Shown: positions 41,996-51,392, counted from the first letter of the stretch. The stretch: 64,000 nucleotides of DNA from Parachryseolinea silvisoli (GCF_021190955.1 NZ_JAIOAO010000002.1:1426001-1490000), one strand, 5' to 3'. Program-made: numbers and translations. Notes: generated by a model not told the origin, from the letters alone.

Positions 41996-44383
41996 ATGCT
42001 GTTCACAAATCTGAAAAGTGCCTGGCGCAACCTGCTGCGCCATCCGTTTTCATCTGTCATCAATATCACCGGCCTGGCCACCGGCATCACCTGCTGTATA
42101 TTCATCGCACTGTACATCGTGTCAGAGCTCCAGGCGGACAACATGCACGCCCACCGCGACGCTATCTTCCGCGTAAACTACCACAACCTCGAGTCCGGTC
42201 GGTCAACTATGCCCACAGCCTACCCATTAGGTACGGTATTGCAAAGTGCCTATGGCGAAGTTGAAAAGGTATTACGCATGGGCCAGGACAACGTCTCCAT
42301 TCGAGCCAACCAAGATGCCTACTTCTTTGAAAAGGACTTCTACTGGGCTGACTCTACCTTCTTTGACATCTTTGGCTACAAAATGCTGCAAGGTGATCCC
42401 AGGACAGCCCTGCAAAAGCCCAACAGCCTGGTCATGACGCAGGACATGGCCCATAAATACTTTCAAGACGAAGACGCCATCGGCAAAGTCGTGGAGCTAA
42501 AGATCTACGATGGTGACCGTAAATTCGACTTTACCGTAACCGGCGTTGTCGAAAACCCACCCCACACGGCCTCCGTGCAATTTGAATTCCTGGCCCCCAT
42601 GAGCAAGGCGCTGCAAGTATATCCCCAATTCGAAAACTTCTGGGGCTTACAATGGGTATATACATACGTTCTGGCGAGCAACCCCGCAGCCTTCCAGGCC
42701 AAGCAAGCCGGTACAGATACATTCTTTAAAAAATACACGGGCGACAATGCCCCCAATCTGGCATTAGAGTTTCAACCCCTCAACCAAATTCACCTGCACT
42801 CCGGCCACATCGATAAAAACCTAAGCGATGGCATGAACAACATTTATGTCTTTGCCGCAATAGGTGTTTTCATCTTCCTGTTGGCCTGCGTCAACTTCGT
42901 CAACCTCTCTACTGCACGCGCGGAAGAACGTCGCAAAGAGATCGGTGTACGCAAGGCACTCGGCGCCTTTCGCCAGCAACTATTCGCGCAGTTTATGCTG
43001 GAAGCATTGTTGACAGCGGCCATCGTATTGGTTACTTCCTTTGTTGCCACTACGACGTTATTGCCACTGGCAAACAACTATGTTGACAGCACCACGATCG
43101 TACTGCCAACCCTAACGTTGCCGCTGGCGTTTCTGGGCATCATGCTACTAATCGCACTTTTTGCAGGGCTCTATCCTGCAGTTTTCCTATCAGCCTTCAA
43201 TCCCCTGGAAGCACTAAAGTCCCGTACCAGCCAGGTGCGTGGTACATCCGTGAGCCTGCGGCAGGTGCTGGTAGTATTTCAGTTTACGATCTCCATTGCC
43301 CTGATAGCCGGCACGCTTATCATCAATAAACAAGTACATTATCTGAAACAAGCCGACTTAGGTTTTACATCAGATCAGCTCCTCACGATACCGGTAGACG
43401 ACCGCCAAATGCAAAAGAAGCTCATCGCCATCCGCGATTTCATGGCCACCAGCCCGGGCATACAAGGCGCTGCTGTTAGCGGCGAGAGCTTCCCTGCGCA
43501 AATGAACTATGCCTATCGCGTTTCGTGGGATGGCCTGCCTGCGGACGACGCCCGCAGCATGTCCATCATCGCGATAGATGCCAACTACCTCAAGCTGCTA
43601 CAAGCCAATTTCCTGGAAGGCCGTAACCTGTCACCCGATTTTATGACCGACGACTCCGCCTCTGTCATCATCAATGAAGCCGCCCGCCAATGGATGGGCG
43701 GTGGCGAAGTAGTAGGGAAAGAGATCAAGCTCGGCACGCAAAAGCGCACCATCGTAGGTGTAATAAAAGACATTCACCATTATTCGCTGCATCAAAAAGT
43801 AGCACCTATCGCCTATTTCCCGATACCTCCCGGCGATCGCACGTGTCCTGATAACATTGTCTTGCGTGTAACGGCCTCGTCGCTGCCGGCCATGCTGGTA
43901 TCTTTGAAAGAAAAATGGGAGACGCTCACACAAGACCGCCCTTTTGAGTACCATTTTGTAGATCAGGGCTTCGAGGAGACCTATGCGCAAGAAGAAAAAT
44001 TCCTGATGCTCTTCCAGGTCTTCTCGGCATTAGCCATCGTGATCGCCTGCCTCGGTCTAATGGGCCTGTCGTCATTTGTCGTAAACAAACGCTCGAAAGA
44101 GATTGGTATTCGCAAAGTACTGGGCGCATCGGTATCGCAGATACTGCTCATGCTCACGCGAGGCTTCTCCTGGCCGATCGTCATCGCCTTTTTAGTAGCA
44201 GCACCCGTAATATACTATGGCATAACACCCTGGCTGGATACATTCGCCTATCACGTAGGCATAGACTGGTTATTGATAATCCTGGCAGGCTTGTCAGCAT
44301 GGGGGGTAGCCTTTGCCTTTATCGGCATTCAATCCTGGAAAGCCGCCCGCGTCAATCCGGTCGAGACCTTACGGGATGAGTAG
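41996..44383 (+). CDS. FtsX/MacB-type ABC transporter permease, second copy
   Basis: 795 residues, starting MLFTNLKSAWRNLLRHPFSSVINITGLATGITCC. Same architecture as the protein at 16941-19313: MacB_PCD domain, FtsX domain near 285-410 (CVNFVNLSTARAEERRKEIGVRKALGAFRQQLFAQF), a central linker with VLVVFQFTISIALIAGTLIINKQVHYL, and a C-terminal FtsX domain (NKRSKEIGIRKVLGASVSQILLMLTRGF). No ATPase gene is adjacent, so an ATPase encoded elsewhere must energise it. The two paralogues are only moderately similar, so the duplication is old. Confidence 0.92.
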   Translation: MLFTNLKSAWRNLLRHPFSSVINITGLATGITCCIFIALYIVSELQADNMHAHRDAIFRVNYHNLESGRSTMPTAYPLGTVLQSAYGEVEKVLRMGQDNVSIRANQDAYFFEKDFYWADSTFFDIFGYKMLQGDPRTALQKPNSLVMTQDMAHKYFQDEDAIGKVVELKIYDGDRKFDFTVTGVVENPPHTASVQFEFLAPMSKALQVYPQFENFWGLQWVYTYVLASNPAAFQAKQAGTDTFFKKYTGDNAPNLALEFQPLNQIHLHSGHIDKNLSDGMNNIYVFAAIGVFIFLLACVNFVNLSTARAEERRKEIGVRKALGAFRQQLFAQFMLEALLTAAIVLVTSFVATTTLLPLANNYVDSTTIVLPTLTLPLAFLGIMLLIALFAGLYPAVFLSAFNPLEALKSRTSQVRGTSVSLRQVLVVFQFTISIALIAGTLIINKQVHYLKQADLGFTSDQLLTIPVDDRQMQKKLIAIRDFMATSPGIQGAAVSGESFPAQMNYAYRVSWDGLPADDARSMSIIAIDANYLKLLQANFLEGRNLSPDFMTDDSASVIINEAARQWMGGGEVVGKEIKLGTQKRTIVGVIKDIHHYSLHQKVAPIAYFPIPPGDRTCPDNIVLRVTASSLPAMLVSLKEKWETLTQDRPFEYHFVDQGFEETYAQEEKFLMLFQVFSALAIVIACLGLMGLSSFVVNKRSKEIGIRKVLGASVSQILLMLTRGFSWPIVIAFLVAAPVIYYGITPWLDTFAYHVGIDWLLIILAGLSAWGVAFAFIGIQSWKAARVNPVETLRDE

Positions 44384-44405
44384 AACGTAGCATCTCGCTG
44401 CCCCG

Positions 44406-45101
44406 TTAAAACAAAGGCTCGCCGTTAGCGTCGGTCGTTAAGACCTCGCTCACGTAATCAAAGAAGGGGCGGATGCTCTTATAGGTTTGATTAACCTGCT
44501 GCAAGAAAGTAGGCGCTAACACCTCGGCGTCGGTAAACGAGCGTTCGAACCAATATTGTTTAAATCGCAGCAAGTCAATGGCCGGGTCATCGGGCGAGAA
44601 ACCACGGGGCGTAGTCTTGACCTGGTTGCCCTCCATTTGCCCGAAGTTTGTCACAATACCCTTTGACTTCAACAGCTTCTTCCAGTCGGCATAATTCAAA
44701 CTGATGTCTTCGCGAATACGCTTTAAATCATCGGCATTCGGATTGCCAAACCCACAACCCACACGGGAGGCGCCCGGCTTGATCCAAATATAATACCCCC
44801 CACGCAGCAGGGGCTTCACCCGCCGCAGATAACCCGCAAACCGCGGGTTATAAGGAGCCTTATCCTTCGAAAAGCGTACGTCGTTATAAATGCGGTACAG
44901 GCCCTTCTTACCCGACGGAGTTTCCAGCTGATCGTGCGTATTCATTTTCAAAATAAGCGCATCCATAAAGCCTTCGACATTCTCCTTTGCCTGTTCAAAC
45001 TGGGCGCGGTGGGCATTAAACCAATCGCGATCATTATTCGCGGCGAGCTTCTTTAAAAAATCAAAGGTGCTTTTCTGAATGGTAGCGGTATTTGCAGGCA
45101 T
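44406..45101 (-). CDS. DUF2461-family protein
   Basis: Start at 45101 (MPANTATIQKSTFDFLKKLAANNDRDWFNAHR). 231 residues with the DUF2461/TIGR02453 pattern: FDFLKKLAANNDRDWFNAHRAQFEQAKENV, then SGKKGLYRIYNDVRFSKDKAPYNPRFAGYL and a basic strand segment GGYYIWIKPGASRVGCGFGNPNADDLKRIR. The family is widespread but of unknown function; it is cytoplasmic. It lies 51 bp after the receiver-domain gene and they may be co-transcribed. Confidence 0.88.
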   Translation of the reverse strand: MPANTATIQKSTFDFLKKLAANNDRDWFNAHRAQFEQAKENVEGFMDALILKMNTHDQLETPSGKKGLYRIYNDVRFSKDKAPYNPRFAGYLRRVKPLLRGGYYIWIKPGASRVGCGFGNPNADDLKRIREDISLNYADWKKLLKSKGIVTNFGQMEGNQVKTTPRGFSPDDPAIDLLRFKQYWFERSFTDAEVLAPTFLQQVNQTYKSIRPFFDYVSEVLTTDANGEPLF

Positions 45102-45151
45102 CTTACTAGTAGTTTTTACAAAGCGGATAACACAATGCGCCGGGAAAAAGA

Positions 45152-45571
45152 TCAGGCTCCGGTTAGTTCCACGGTACGAAACCAATAATTAAAGAAATGT
45201 AAAATCTTCTCGTCCGTAGCCTGAAACAGATCGGGCTTAATCACAAAAGACGCCGCGCCGGCACTATAGCACGCATGCATAGCCTCTGCGTCTTTGCTTC
45301 CGCTTAATACAATCACGGGGATCGGTGCCGTGATGACGTGCTGTTTCAATGTTTGAATGAGCGCCGGTGCCTTAAGCCGCCCGGCATCCACATTAATAAG
45401 GATCAACGCCGGCAATTTTTTCCAGGGACCACAGGCGTGAAGACACGCCAGCAGCTGATCGGTGTCACGAACAAACTCGATTGCCACAGGATATTTTCTT
45501 TCCTGGAAGAAGTGTTGTGTGATATGCCGGTCATCGGCATCGGGCTCCAACATCAAAATGTAGTCTTTCAT
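45152..45571 (-). CDS. Atypical response-regulator receiver domain protein
   Basis: 139 residues consisting of one receiver domain and nothing else. The acidic pair is present (Glu9, Asp11, Asp13 in LEPDADDR), the Thr/Ser switch (VIVLSGSKD) and the conserved Lys (FVIKPDLF) are present, but the phosphoacceptor position reads LILINVDAG, with Asn60 in place of the expected Asp; an Asp lies two residues later. If the alignment is right it is a pseudo-receiver that cannot be phosphorylated in the normal way. It follows the EamA gene by 13 bp. Confidence 0.75.
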   Translation of the reverse strand: MKDYILMLEPDADDRHITQHFFQERKYPVAIEFVRDTDQLLACLHACGPWKKLPALILINVDAGRLKAPALIQTLKQHVITAPIPVIVLSGSKDAEAMHACYSAGAASFVIKPDLFQATDEKILHFFNYWFRTVELTGA

Positions 45572-45584
45572 AGCAGGCGAGAGG

Positions 45585-46481
45585 TTAAGCCGTGGCTTTC
45601 TTTTTATTCAGGATATAAACAGCGCCGATACCCAATAGACCACCAATAATAGAATGTATTTGAGGCACCTCGTTCAAAAACATCCATGAGCCAAGCGCAG
45701 CCGAGAACGGTACCAGGAAAATAAAGCTGCTGGCCTTGCTGGCACCGATCCTGGAAGTGGCAACAAAATAAAACGTCGTGGCAAACGACGTTGTGATCGT
45801 GGCACTAAAGAACAAGTTGCCCCAGAACGTAAAATCTGCCTTGTCCAACACCGCGCCCGCCGACGAAGGCCCCGACAAAGCAAACATCAGCACGGTGCTG
45901 ATGGTATACATCCAGCAACTAAACGTAACCGGCGAGCCATAACGTCCGGCCCGCGATGTAACAAGACTGAGAAACGCCCACGATAAAGACGCGAGCAAGA
46001 AATAAATATTACCCGCGCTCCACAACGCCGAAGCATCGGAAAACAACCGAAGCAAGATGATGCCCGCCACTCCCCCGATGGAAAGCCCGATCGCCTCCTG
46101 GCGTGTAGGCCTGCGTCGGCCGATGATCAACGCCAGCGTATACGAAATAATAGGATTGAGCACCGTCACCAGTACGCCACCGGCGCCCGCCTTGCCTACG
46201 GTCAGACCCTTAAAGAACAAAAAAGTATACAGGGAAATAAGCCCCGAGGCTAATAACAGATCACGCAGCCCCTCACGCTTTATACGGAGCGACTCCTTCA
46301 TAATCCCCAGGATCACCAGGAGCGAAACGAACGTAAGTGCAAATCTGTAAAATGAAATCGTTAGCGGGCCGGCATAGAGCGACAATATCTTCCCCGAAGT
46401 CCAGCTAAATCCCCAGCAGGTCATGCTGAGGATCATACCCAGCAGAAAGAGCCGCTGGCTGGACGATGTTTCCTCGTTCAT
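45585..46481 (-). CDS. EamA/DMT-superfamily transporter
   Basis: 298 residues with ten predicted transmembrane helices in two EamA repeats: LGMILSMTCWGFSWTSGKIL at the start and GLTVGKAGAGGVLVTVLNPIISYTLALIIGRRRPTRQEAIGLSIGGVAGI in the first half; ASKASSFIFLVPFSAALGSWMFLNEVPQIHSIIGGLLGIGAVYIL in the second. The family exports or imports small metabolites such as amino acids and nucleotides. The C-terminus is basic (NKKKATA). Substrate unknown. It leads a short operon with the receiver-domain gene downstream. Confidence 0.9.
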   Translation of the reverse strand: MNEETSSSQRLFLLGMILSMTCWGFSWTSGKILSLYAGPLTISFYRFALTFVSLLVILGIMKESLRIKREGLRDLLLASGLISLYTFLFFKGLTVGKAGAGGVLVTVLNPIISYTLALIIGRRRPTRQEAIGLSIGGVAGIILLRLFSDASALWSAGNIYFLLASLSWAFLSLVTSRAGRYGSPVTFSCWMYTISTVLMFALSGPSSAGAVLDKADFTFWGNLFFSATITTSFATTFYFVATSRIGASKASSFIFLVPFSAALGSWMFLNEVPQIHSIIGGLLGIGAVYILNKKKATA

Positions 46482-46520
46482 AAAATCTCTTTTGAACGGG
46501 AAAGATAAGAAGAGAATCGA

Positions 46521-47129
46521 CTATGCGATTGATTTTTTATACAAGGTGAAGAACAAGAATGGCAAGAAGCCGAATGCAAAGACCAAAGCCCCCGTGATCA
46601 ACAGCTGGTCAGCGCCCGGCAAATGCATAATTTTAAAAATACCGGCCATGCCGCCGGCAAGCGCTGCAACGACCCCGGTAAATGCCCGCAACTTTTCAGG
46701 CAGAGCTTTGGTGAGTATAACCTTAAAGCGGTCTATAACGGACAGTGGTACAAAGATCAATAGTAGTAGTATATAGCCCACAACAAAAAGCTCATCAGCA
46801 CCAGGCCAATGCAAAATCTTAAACATGACGCCCAGCGTGGTTGCCACGGCGCCCAGGAAGCCGGTAGTATACATGAGCTTTTTCATCGCTTTTATTCGGT
46901 TATAGTTTAATAATCGCACAGTTTCATGTTCCAGTTGTTTCAGCCCGTAGGGTGCCAGGTCGAGTATGGCATACTTCAGTTTTACGTCAAAACTTTCCCG
47001 CGTATGCCTCCAGCTTTCCAATACACAGCAGAGATGATCCACAATATCGTCGCGTAAGGATATACGCTCGATGCCACTTGCGTCCACAACCTGACGGATG
47101 TGAGCAATCTCTTGTTCGGTAAGCTTCAT
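46521..47129 (-). CDS. PadR-linked membrane protein with GldL-like repeats
   Basis: 202 residues. The first 75 are cytoplasmic (MKLTEQEIAHIRQVVDASGIERISLRDDIVDHLCCVLE), like the permease-prefix domain that usually pairs with PadR. The rest contains four TM helices in which one pattern occurs twice: VMFKILHWPGADELFVVGYIL and GIFKIMHLPGADQLLITGAL. The KILHWPGA motif is typical of GldL, the gliding-motility/T9SS motor protein. The start codon overlaps the stop of the upstream PadR gene (ATGA), so the two are translationally coupled. It is probably a membrane sensor or target of PadR. Confidence 0.75.
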   Translation of the reverse strand: MKLTEQEIAHIRQVVDASGIERISLRDDIVDHLCCVLESWRHTRESFDVKLKYAILDLAPYGLKQLEHETVRLLNYNRIKAMKKLMYTTGFLGAVATTLGVMFKILHWPGADELFVVGYILLLLIFVPLSVIDRFKVILTKALPEKLRAFTGVVAALAGGMAGIFKIMHLPGADQLLITGALVFAFGFLPFLFFTLYKKSIA

Positions 47130-47464
47130 ATAGTTTTTAGTTGCGGGAAAACAATGTTGTTCAGGGTTAGGATAAAATCCTTTAACTCATCAAAATACAC
47201 TGCCTTTTCTTTTTGGCCCTTTTTAGTCAGATAATAGTACTTCCGCACCCGTCCACCAACAATCTCCTCTTTAAAAGACAACAATCCGTCCGCCGTCATT
47301 TTCTGCAAGGCAGGGTAGAGCGACCCGTCTTTTAACACGATCTTCCCATCTGTAAGCTCCTTTACCTTCTGCGAGATCTCGTAGCCATACATGCGCTCGT
47401 TCTCGGACAAAAGCTTTAACAGAATCGCAGAAAGCGTTCCTTTTAATAGTTCTTTTGAATACAT
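47126..47464 (-). CDS. PadR-family transcriptional regulator
   Basis: Start at 47464 (MYSKELLKGTLSAILLKLLSENERMYGYEIS). 112 residues with the full PadR winged-helix: SKELLKGTLSAILLKLL, MYGYEISQKVKELTDGKIVLKDGSLYPALQKMTADGLLS and VGGRVRKYYYLTKKGQKEK. PadR proteins repress transcription and are often induced by phenolics or membrane stress; PadR genes paired with small membrane-protein genes usually repress them. A near-perfect palindrome AATAC-CTC-GTATT lies just upstream of the start (about 47483-47495) and may be its own operator. Confidence 0.9.
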   Translation of the reverse strand: MYSKELLKGTLSAILLKLLSENERMYGYEISQKVKELTDGKIVLKDGSLYPALQKMTADGLLSFKEEIVGGRVRKYYYLTKKGQKEKAVYFDELKDFILTLNNIVFPQLKTI

Positions 47465-47567
47465 AGAATAAAGATACATAGAAATACGAGGTATTGTCAA
47501 GAAAGGTTACGAAAAATTGTATCAGTCTTCCCGACTTTTGTATAAACCCTGGCCCCGGGCGCCCCAC

Positions 47568-47575
47568 TAGCTTTG
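47568..47575 (+). promoter_or_regulatory. -7 element upstream of SDR paralogue 2
   Basis: TAGCTTTG matches TAnnTTTG exactly and lies 22 bp before the ATG. The context GCCCCAC-TAGCTTTG resembles GGCCCAC-TACCTTTG before the third SDR gene. Confidence 0.5.
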
Positions 47576-47597
47576 TCTTATCAAAATCAAGAAAGAA

Positions 47598-48416
47598 ATG
47601 GGAAAGACAATTTTTATTACAGGGGCCTCCAAGGGATTTGGTAAAATTTGGGCCGCTGCATTTTTGAAACGCGGTGATAAAGTAGTCGCCACCGCCCGCA
47701 ACACCGAAGCATTGAACGACCTGGTAAAACAATATGGCGATGCGATCCTACCGCTGCCGCTTGATGTAACCGATCGCGCCCAATCCTTCGCCGCTGTCAA
47801 AAAAGCAAAAGAACATTTCGGCCGCATCGACGTGCTGATAAACAACGCCGGCTTCGGACTCTTCGGCGCCGTAGAAGAAACAAGCGAACAGGAAGCCCGT
47901 GCGCAAATAGAAACCAACGTGTTTGGTGTACTGTGGGTAACACAAGCCGTACTGCCCATCATGCGTGCACAACGTGGCGGCCACATCATTCAAGTATCCA
48001 GCCTGTTGGGTATTGTCACGCTGCCCGTGCTGGGATTATACAATGCATCTAAATTTGCCGTCGAGGGACTAAGCGAAACACTGGCCACCGAAGTCAAAGG
48101 CTTTGGTATCAACGTATCGCTGATCGAACCGAACGGCTTCTCGACCGATTGGGCTGGCGGCTCTGCCACACACACGACACCCATGCCGGAATACGAACCT
48201 GTAAAAGCCGCGTTCCAGGCCGGTCTCACAGAAGACTCCTTCGGTAACCCCGAGGCTACAGTAGACGCTGTACTGAAACTCGTAGACAGCCCCAAGCCTC
48301 CGCTGCGCCTGTTCCTGGGCAAAGTAGCGTATCCGTTTGCTAAGAGCGTCTATGCGGAACGTCTGGCGACGTGGGAAGAATGGAAGGACGTTGCCGAAAA
48401 AGCGCACGGCAAGTAA
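47598..48416 (+). CDS. Short-chain dehydrogenase/reductase (SDR), paralogue 2
   Basis: 272 residues: cofactor motif TGASKGFG near residue 8, then VVATARNTEALNDLVKQYGDAILPLPLDVTD, VLINNAGFG, the catalytic Ser in IQVSSLLG and the pair YNASKFA (Tyr, Lys). The usual C-terminal region with ALIEPNGFSTDWAG follows. The protein belongs to the same group as the SDRs at 23525 and 53328. It is followed by an AraC-type regulator gene, which is a frequent pairing in Bacteroidota and suggests regulated detoxification or modification of a small carbonyl compound. Confidence 0.9.
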   Translation: MGKTIFITGASKGFGKIWAAAFLKRGDKVVATARNTEALNDLVKQYGDAILPLPLDVTDRAQSFAAVKKAKEHFGRIDVLINNAGFGLFGAVEETSEQEARAQIETNVFGVLWVTQAVLPIMRAQRGGHIIQVSSLLGIVTLPVLGLYNASKFAVEGLSETLATEVKGFGINVSLIEPNGFSTDWAGGSATHTTPMPEYEPVKAAFQAGLTEDSFGNPEATVDAVLKLVDSPKPPLRLFLGKVAYPFAKSVYAERLATWEEWKDVAEKAHGK

Positions 48417-48453
48417 ACTAAAAAACACGATCCCTGGTTTTATGCAGGACGGT

Positions 48454-48484
48454 CGCCCCTGGTTGATGTGGTTCTCCAGGGGCG
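48454..48484 (+). terminator. Terminator-like hairpin between SDR and AraC genes
   Basis: A perfect 9-bp stem, CGCCCCTGG (48454-48462) with CCAGGGGCG (48476-48484), 13-nt loop, followed by TTACCGTTTT. It separates the SDR transcript from the AraC gene. Confidence 0.7.
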
Positions 48485-48510
48485 TTACCGTTTTACATAA
48501 ATCTGCCTGC

Positions 48511-49407
48511 ATGAAACACTATAAGAGTCTGGGAGTCCTTCACGCCGAATTTGGTTTTTCACCACCCAAACATCCGCTCCTTGCATTATACCGATGTAAT
48601 CATGACTGCTCGCTCGGAGGCAGGGAGTTTACCAGCGATTTCTATAATATTGGTTTTAAAAAATTGAAGTCGGGCGTATTCCTCTACGGCAGAACGCGGT
48701 ATGATCATGACAACGGTACCATGTCGTTTGTCAAACCCCGTCAGGTCATCGAAATGAGAAATCTCGAAATGGAAGAAGACGGATTTATCATCTCATTCCA
48801 CGAAGACTTTCTCAACGGCCACCCACTCCACGCAGAGATCAAAAAATATAGCTTCTTCGAGTACGAGTCCAACGAGGCACTACACCTCACGCCGCAAGAA
48901 GAACGCATCATTTGGGATCTCTACGAAAAAATCGCTCTCGAATATTCCCAACACCAGGACGACCTGAGCCGCGACATCATTCTCTCCCACATCGACTCGA
49001 TTCTCAAATACTCTCAGCGTTTCTACAAGCGCCAGTTTATTCATCGCGTGGCAGTCTCGGGTAAATTTGCATCCCGCTTCAATGAGAGCCTGGTGGCCTA
49101 TTTTGCCAATGGCAACCTGCAAGACAAGGGCTTTCCCACGGTGAAGCTCATGGCCGACATGCTACACCTGTCGCCGCGTTACCTCAGCGACGTGCTCAAA
49201 CAGGAGACAGGCAAGACCGCCCTGGAATTGATACACCTTTTCCTGATGTCGGAAGCCAAAAATCTATTGACTGCCTCTGACACCAGCGTATCAGAAATAG
49301 CTTATACCCTTGGGTTTGAAAACCTGCCCTACTTCTCCCGACTGTTTAAAAAAGAAGTAGGCATCACGCCAGGGCAATACAAAAAACACACCTTATCGGT
49401 GGTGTAA
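48511..49407 (+). CDS. AraC-family transcriptional regulator
   Basis: I start at the ATG 48511 (MKHYKSLGVLHAEFGF); an upstream ATG would overlap the SDR gene. 298 residues: N-terminal cupin-type effector domain (about 1-180) and a C-terminal AraC HTH of two motifs (about 205-298): PTVKLMADMLHLSPRYLSDVLKQETGKTALELI and SVSEIAYTLGFENLPYFSRLFKKEVGITPGQYKKH. Such regulators beside SDR genes typically activate them. The effector is unknown. Confidence 0.9.
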   Translation: MKHYKSLGVLHAEFGFSPPKHPLLALYRCNHDCSLGGREFTSDFYNIGFKKLKSGVFLYGRTRYDHDNGTMSFVKPRQVIEMRNLEMEEDGFIISFHEDFLNGHPLHAEIKKYSFFEYESNEALHLTPQEERIIWDLYEKIALEYSQHQDDLSRDIILSHIDSILKYSQRFYKRQFIHRVAVSGKFASRFNESLVAYFANGNLQDKGFPTVKLMADMLHLSPRYLSDVLKQETGKTALELIHLFLMSEAKNLLTASDTSVSEIAYTLGFENLPYFSRLFKKEVGITPGQYKKHTLSVV

Positions 49408-49508
49408 TAGACTTGTTTATATTTTAACAGGTTTCGATTACAGAATCTTCATGTTCGTCCATAGGATGCCCGACCGATTGTTATCTTTAGACAACAATCC
49501 CCGCTTCT

Positions 49509-50171
49509 ATGACAGACGAAGAATTGATAAACATCGCTGACCAGCTCAAAGGCCCACACGGGACGAAGGGCATAGACATGGCTACGATGATGCACGAGAC
49601 CAACATTGGCATGACGCTGAGCGCAATCGAATCGCTGGCGATTGCAGATCACGACACAATTCTGGAGTTGGGCCACGGCAACGCCGGGCACTTAAAGTAC
49701 ATACTCGATAAGCATCCCGCCTCGCACTATCACGGCCTGGAGACATCGACGTTGATGCACGCGGAAGCCCAGACCATAAACCAGACCTATATCACCGCAG
49801 GTCAGGCCACCTTTTACCTATACGGCGGCACCGACATTCCCTTCGACGAAAGCTCATTCGACAAAATATTCACGGTTAACACACTGTATTTTTGGGCCAA
49901 CCCCTTAGCCCTACTGTCGTCATTGTACCGCGTGCTCAAACCCGGCGGCAGACTTAGCATTACCTTCGCGCAAAAAAGCTTTATGGAGACATTGCCGTTT
50001 ACCCGCTTTGGTTTCGAGCTGTACGATACAGAAAAGGCGAAAGCGCTGATCGCACAATCACCTTTTACAATCGTAGAGGCTCTTACAAAAACAGAGAAGG
50101 TAAAAAACAAGCTTGGCGAACTGGTAGACCGTGCGTATACAACACTGATAGTTACAAAACGTGCATCGTAG
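49509..50171 (+). CDS. Class I SAM-dependent methyltransferase
   Basis: 220 residues. Motif I is DTILELGHGNAGHLKYIL near 57, followed by YHGLETSTLMHAEAQ and the post-II motif SSFDKIFTVNTLYFWANPLALLSSLYRVLKPGGRLSITF. It belongs to the class I group (Methyltransf_11-like) and is cytoplasmic. Substrate unknown; the acceptor-binding C-terminal part has no obvious specificity signature. It lies convergent to the COG0523 gene, stops 12 bp apart, and has no evident link to it. Confidence 0.85.
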   Translation: MTDEELINIADQLKGPHGTKGIDMATMMHETNIGMTLSAIESLAIADHDTILELGHGNAGHLKYILDKHPASHYHGLETSTLMHAEAQTINQTYITAGQATFYLYGGTDIPFDESSFDKIFTVNTLYFWANPLALLSSLYRVLKPGGRLSITFAQKSFMETLPFTRFGFELYDTEKAKALIAQSPFTIVEALTKTEKVKNKLGELVDRAYTTLIVTKRAS

Positions 50172-50183
50172 TACAACCGGGTC

Positions 50184-51392
50184 TCAGAGTGGCCAGGGGT
50201 CATTAAAAATACCACCTTCTAAATAGCGAGCGACTTCGGCGTCATCGCAAAGACATTGCTCCAGGCCATACGTAACATGGGCGACGTTTAGATCCTGGCC
50301 AATAATGACCAGTTCATTGAGACGGTCGCCCCATGTAGTATGCCACTTCTTTTGCAGCGCGAGCTTGTTCTCCTGATAAACGGGATGCTTGATTCGCGCC
50401 GCTTGCGGGACAGATGCCCACCACTTGCCATATGCCTCTGCCTTAGAAGAACCACCCGCCTGACTCCACAACAAAGCGTCGTCGGCACGGGAGGCCATCC
50501 AGAAGATACCCTTACTGCGAAGGATGTTACCCGGCCACTCATGCTGAATATAATTCCAGAATCGCGCCGGATGGAACGGCCGGTGATCACGAAAGACAAA
50601 TGAGTCAATGCCGTACTCTTCCGTCTCCGGTGTATGTACATTGTTTAATTCACGAATCCAGCCCGCATCCTGCGAGGCCTTTTCGTAATCAAACAGTCCG
50701 GTGTTAAAGATGTTGCGTGTATCTACTTCGCCGAACGACGTGTGGACGATGCGTGCTCCGGGATTTAACCGGGTAAGAATAGCTTTCACCAACACAAGGT
50801 CGGTAGGCGATACGAGGTCTGTTTTATTTAGTATGATAACATTCGCAAACTCAACCTGCTCGGTTAACAATCCGACAATGCTCCGACGGTCCTCGGCATC
50901 ATCCGTCATCTGGCGATCGTGCACGGTATCCGCGCTGCCAAAGTCTTTCATGAAATTATAAGCATCTACCACCGTTACGAGTGTGTCGAGTTGCGTGATA
51001 GCCGCCAGGTCATTACCTGAATCCCCGGTTTCAAACGTAAACGTCTGTGCGACGGGTATAGGTTCTGAAATACCCGTACTCTCAATAAGGAGGTAATCAA
51101 ACGTACGTTGGCGTGCCAATATGTTTACCTCACGAATCAGATCTTCACGTAGGGTGCAGCAAATACAACCGTTACTCATTTCCACTAACTTTTCTTCCGT
51201 GCGTGAAAGTTTAATCTCATTCTTGACCAGACGGGCGTCTATATTCACCTCGCTCATATCGTTTACAATCACCGCCACCTTCAACCCCTCCCGGTTGTGC
51301 AGTACGTGATTGAGTAACGTTGTCTTGCCTGCACCCAAAAAACCACTGAGCACGGTCACCGGTAACTTCCGGGGTTTGAAAATGTTCATCAT
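50184..51392 (-). CDS. COG0523 (CobW/Zng1-like) GTPase metallochaperone, probably zinc-linked
   Basis: 402 residues (start may be the second Met, 51389). Walker A is GFLGAGKT at residues 17-24; the metal-binding CxCC motif is C76-I-C78-C79 ([14 protein letters not shown]); the guanine-specificity NKTD motif follows ([10 protein letters not shown]). The C-terminal CobW_C domain has the [20 protein letters not shown] segment. The family inserts zinc or cobalt into client enzymes under metal limitation. It is encoded 19 bp downstream of a secreted CFFC protein gene in one operon whose promoter carries a double palindrome, and divergent from a His-rich lipoprotein, so a zinc-starvation role is likely (inference). 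Confidence 0.9.
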   Translation of the reverse strand: MMNIFKPRKLPVTVLSGFLGAGKTTLLNHVLHNREGLKVAVIVNDMSEVNIDARLVKNEIKLSRTEEKLVEMSNGCICCTLREDLIREVNILARQRTFDYLLIESTGISEPIPVAQTFTFETGDSGNDLAAITQLDTLVTVVDAYNFMKDFGSADTVHDRQMTDDAEDRRSIVGLLTEQVEFANVIILNKTDLVSPTDLVLVKAILTRLNPGARIVHTSFGEVDTRNIFNTGLFDYEKASQDAGWIRELNNVHTPETEEYGIDSFVFRDHRPFHPARFWNYIQHEWPGNILRSKGIFWMASRADDALLWSQAGGSSKAEAYGKWWASVPQAARIKHPVYQENKLALQKKWHTTWGDRLNELVIIGQDLNVAHVTYGLEQCLCDDAEVARYLEGGIFNDPWPL

